Part shown: positions 61,239 through 64,000 of the stretch, piece after piece
How the letters are laid out: each line of letters starts with the position of its first letter
Position numbering within the stretch: the stretch's first letter is position 1
Source of the DNA: Sphagnum compactum
Taxonomy: Eukaryota > Bryophyta > Sphagnopsida > Sphagnales
Assembly (NCBI GenBank): GCA_965153455.1
Contig: OZ234493.1
Location: forward strand, 11,894,213 to 11,958,212
Direction of reading: 5' to 3'
DNA: 64,000 nt
Notes under the pieces: generated by a model
Told to the model about the DNA's origin: nothing
Database searches by the model: none
The model's input: the letters and a program-made list of their open reading frames with translations, nothing else
Program-made: the position numbers and the translations under genes

Positions 61239-63177
61239 CTTGCCACTTTCTGGCTGAATCTAGGCAGGGATCTATGCTGTGACAAATGCATATTCCCAAT
61301 CTGAGACTGTGTCCTGGAGTTGGTTGCGCTGTGCAGAGTTGAAGGTCAATGCTGAACATTCTGCATATGGTACATTGAACTCAGGAAAACAAGAAAGTAA
61401 AACAGAAGATCATGTCATGATGCTGAGACTTACATTGTTGGCACAATTTTGCCAATAGACTATATTTACATGCTTATTCAAGCTTTCGTGCAGTTGTATG
61501 TAAATCAAATTGATGATTGGATCATGTGTATGTATTGAGATCTGTTGGCAACAGATTGGAAAGTGGAACAGCTGCTGGTAGTCAACCCATCCTTGGGTAA
61601 TATGCTGCTGAGGGCTTCTTGTTCTTGAGAAAAAATATGACAGTTTGATGGTTGACATCTTTGTGCCACTTTTGACATTGTACAGGGACAAGTGAAATGA
61701 AATGAAGCTTACACTCACAAGCTTGTCGCAGCTTGAATGTGGATGCTATTGAGTTTTTGATTAGCTTTTGTCTCTCAAGAATCTTCCTGTTGCATCTGGA
61801 AATGCATGGAACAAAAATTGTGGATGCAGATTTTGTATGATGGTTTGCCCGAAATTTTGGGGAATTATTTTTACACTTACCTACACTATCGTTTGGGAGC
61901 TGATGATGTGAATGGTAGTTATGGCAGCTTGGTGCTGCTGTTCAAGATGAATCTGGAGGTCTGGAATTTTCTTAGCAACTCTAATAAGGTGATGATGACC
62001 TTATTTATAATAAGGTTAGATCAGCCTCACAGATGCTGTGCTGTGCTGCTACTGCAACTTGCCATAAGGTAATTGAAATTACCATTGGGACTTTGAGAAA
62101 GTTTACTGCAATGGCGTTTATGTACTTCACTCTGATCAGTCAGATGATGGCCTGTACCCAAGCTGTTCTTGTTGACCTCCTTGAGATAGGGAGGGTTGAG
62201 AGCTTGAAATAGTGAAAGAGAAAGGTACCAATCTGTCTATGGAAGCTCACTAAGAATTCAATATTGAAGGTAATGAGGAATCTGCTGCATAAATAGGGGT
62301 GTCAATATGATTTACAGTGATCTATTTACAAGAATTGCTTACAATAGGTAGTGGAAAATATGCTGTCTGTATAAATTTCGGTATGATCTATGTTTGAAGA
62401 ATTACTTATATGGTACACAGTGAGAAATATGTTATATAATTTTGGTGTATGCATTTGGTATCATCCTCAAGTACTAGAACCAGAGTATTTGTTGGTGTGA
62501 GTTATGGAGGGAATTGTCATCAGGTCCCAAAAGCTGGTAATTATGGTTTCTGCAATGCATACATGTGTCCATGGCATCTAGGCAGATAGTGAGAATGTAT
62601 AAACTCTAGGATACAACTAACAAAAAGCATTTAATAAGCTAAATGATGTGTGCAGAAAGAAAAAGTTTAGGGGTTTAGGGTTGAGGCCAAAGTCCAGAAA
62701 TTACAATGACCTTTGATCAAACAATAACGAATTCAAGAATGGTTTTCTATCCTGTACAAGTAATAATACAACCAAATTTCTCTACCTTCAAGATGACAAA
62801 CTCTGTTGACCAAACAAGGGGATTGTTCAATTTGTATACCACCCAATCTCTTCACTTCAGAATGAGAACTCCATAGACCAAACAATGGATGGTTTGATTG
62901 TAATTATACCAATAGAATGCAACACATAATTTTATGAACAAAACAGACATCTATTCACAACCCAACCTTTGTTTTCTTCTCCTTACCTAATAGGAAGACA
63001 CGGTTCAATCATTTCAAGTACATGAAAAACTCAGGGCACACTCTACTCAATACCTGCAACAATCTGTTGAGACACTCCAGTGTGCTGACAACACAGGCAC
63101 CCATATCACCATCCGAAGCACATGCCTCGTGAACATCCTACCAAAATGCATTGTTGCTGTTTAGTGCAGCAGAATGG
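61239..63177. other. Intergenic region between COI1 and CIPK (converging genes)
   Basis: COI1 (+) and the CIPK gene (-) converge here, so this is 3' UTR and 3' flank of both. Apart from the dispersed repeat copy at 61,690-61,960 and a degenerate local duplication at 62,780-62,890 (CTCTACCTTCAAGATGACAA versus a related CTCTTCACTTCAGAATGAG), I see nothing. The open frame 61,806-62,072 falls in the repeat copy. Confidence 0.4.
61690..61960 (+). repeat. Dispersed short repeat, copy 3, downstream of COI1
   Basis: Shares with copy 2 the order ATGAAGCTTACACTCACAAGC, CGCAGCTTGAATGTGGAT, TTTGGGAGCTGATGATGTGAA, ATGGCAGCTTGGTGCTGCTG. By eye about 70-80 percent alike. Ends are approximate. Confidence 0.6.
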
Positions 63178-64000
63178 TCACATATGGTGTTGAGGGGGTA
63201 AAAATATGTTTCCATTACTGACTGTCTTCACCATCATTGCCTTGTCATCCTCCTCATCTACAACGGATTTCCAGATAATATCCTTCAGCTGTGCGCACAA
63301 GTTCTTGTAAAACTGCACAGGTGTCCAAAAAAAGAGAATCAGCATGAAAGAAAAAACCCCACCACAAATTCATCAACTGTACACACAACTTTATTAGAGC
63401 ACTGGAAAACAGTGCGGCGTTGTCTAGCTGGGTATACCTTGTGGTATTCCAACGTGTCACCAACTGCCTTGCGTACCTCAACCATGAACAATGAAGGAGC
63501 AACTTCAAATACCTGCCACATAATGCACAATTAAGACTCCAGGGACTGTACAATCCACAACAAATGCAAAGAAAATTTCACAATAACACTTTAAAGTAAC
63601 TATTCTGTCACTTCAAGCCAAACCAAAATAAAGAAGGCAAGAATATAAGTGAGGTCATAACCTTGTGAAGTCACTCACAAAGCATCAGACCATCACCCTT
63701 TCATCAGGAGCAGCAGTGACTAAGCTGCCACTACTCCCCACTGACTTCATCAGCTCCCAATGGTGGGTGTAGATAAAAGTATGTAACAATCTGCTTAAAA
63801 TTTCAGGCAACCAGTACACAGAAATCTGCACCCTGAGTTTCTGTCACATTTCAACCCATTCATGAGTTTGGCTAGAACTCCAGGTAGCATATAATTCACA
63901 ACTAGTGTGATCTGAAGGACAATGACAGGCTTGGGTAGTAATCACCTCAATTGCAACAGAAAGCTGGCCAGTGTTTCCACTAAGCCCCTCCAGCCTCATC
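63178..64000 (-). CDS. CIPK: CBL-interacting protein kinase (CIPK), C-terminal exons only; continues beyond the window
   Basis: Three minus-strand exons are visible: 64,000-63,946 (partial; RLEGLSGNTGQLSVAIE), 63,512-63,438 (VFEVAPSLFMVEVRKAVGDT..., 25 codons) and 63,312-63,178 (FYKNLCAQLKDIIWKSVVDE... to TGA), all joined in phase 0. This is the C-terminal regulatory region of SnRK3/CIPK kinases that contains the protein phosphatase interaction segment. The kinase domain and NAF motif lie outside the window. CIPKs bind calcineurin-B-like Ca2+ sensors and phosphorylate ion transporters at membranes. The sequence resembles the CIPK1/3/9/23/26 group more than SOS2/CIPK24, but the fragment is too short to assign one member. 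Confidence 0.93.
63640..63860 (-). repeat. Dispersed short repeat, copy 4, inside a CIPK intron
   Basis: Read on the minus strand: CTGAAATTTTAAGCAGATTG, ATTGGGAGCTGATGAAGTCA, GTGGCAGCTTAGTCACTGC and CACAAGGTTATGACC, the same order as copy 2. It lies in the intron 63,513-63,945 and has the same orientation as the host gene. Confidence 0.65.

Noticed and set aside
1-64000. tRNA, rRNA or organelle-derived insertions
   Set aside because: I looked for clover-leaf T-arm GGTTCGA-type signals and rRNA blocks; the only GGTTCGAACC (about 56,217) belongs to the transposon end. No candidate could be supported by eye.

Overview
The window is nuclear DNA of a land plant. The genes carry spliceosomal GT-AG introns and are plant proteins: a COI1-type jasmonate receptor, CSN6, a trichome-birefringence-like O-acetyltransferase, a PME31-type pectin methylesterase, a WRN-type exonuclease and a CIPK kinase. 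They sit in long, very AT-rich, repeat-laden intergenic DNA. Sparse genes, large gaps and an old Ty3/Gypsy-type element suggest a large genome; I infer a seed-free vascular plant (fern or lycophyte) but cannot prove it from the sequence.

Layout. 1-6,836: a decayed, 3'-truncated Ty3/Gypsy LTR retrotransposon (gag, protease, reverse transcriptase, RNase H, start of integrase). Between protease and reverse transcriptase lies a degenerate but clearly recognisable cytosine-5 DNA methyltransferase domain; this is the most unusual object here. 6,837-10,726: AT-rich and purine-rich spacer, then the 3' flank of a gene. 10,727-12,401 (-): TBL gene with three exons, preceded by an array of TACCTACC motifs. 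12,780-14,870: tandem repeats, including three copies of a 287-bp unit. 15,624-18,684 (+): complete nine-exon CSN6. 18,685-36,817: mostly AT-rich spacer holding one unidentified small multi-exon gene (26,883-28,751, +) and two opposed tracts of degenerate telomere-like repeats (32.8 and 33.5-34.1 kb). 36,818-39,014 (+): six-exon WRN-like exonuclease. 41,576-43,397 (-): two-exon pectin methylesterase. 43,398-57,808: spacer with a 33-bp minisatellite (49.3-49.9 kb) and a long-TIR DNA transposon (55,266-56,226). 57,809-61,238 (+): complete three-exon COI1 homologue. 63,178-64,000 (-): C-terminal exons of a CIPK that continues beyond the window.

The genes are independent transcription units, not a pathway cluster. 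Two loose links exist: COI1 is an SCF F-box subunit and CSN6 belongs to the COP9 signalosome that deneddylates cullins; TBL and PME both act on cell-wall polysaccharide esters. A dispersed short repeat family has copies at 39.7, 59.9, 61.7 and 63.7 kb, near or within genes. Exon joins were deduced by reading frames through splice sites by eye; those of CSN6, WEX, PME, COI1 and CIPK are phase-consistent throughout and agree with the family proteins as I know them.
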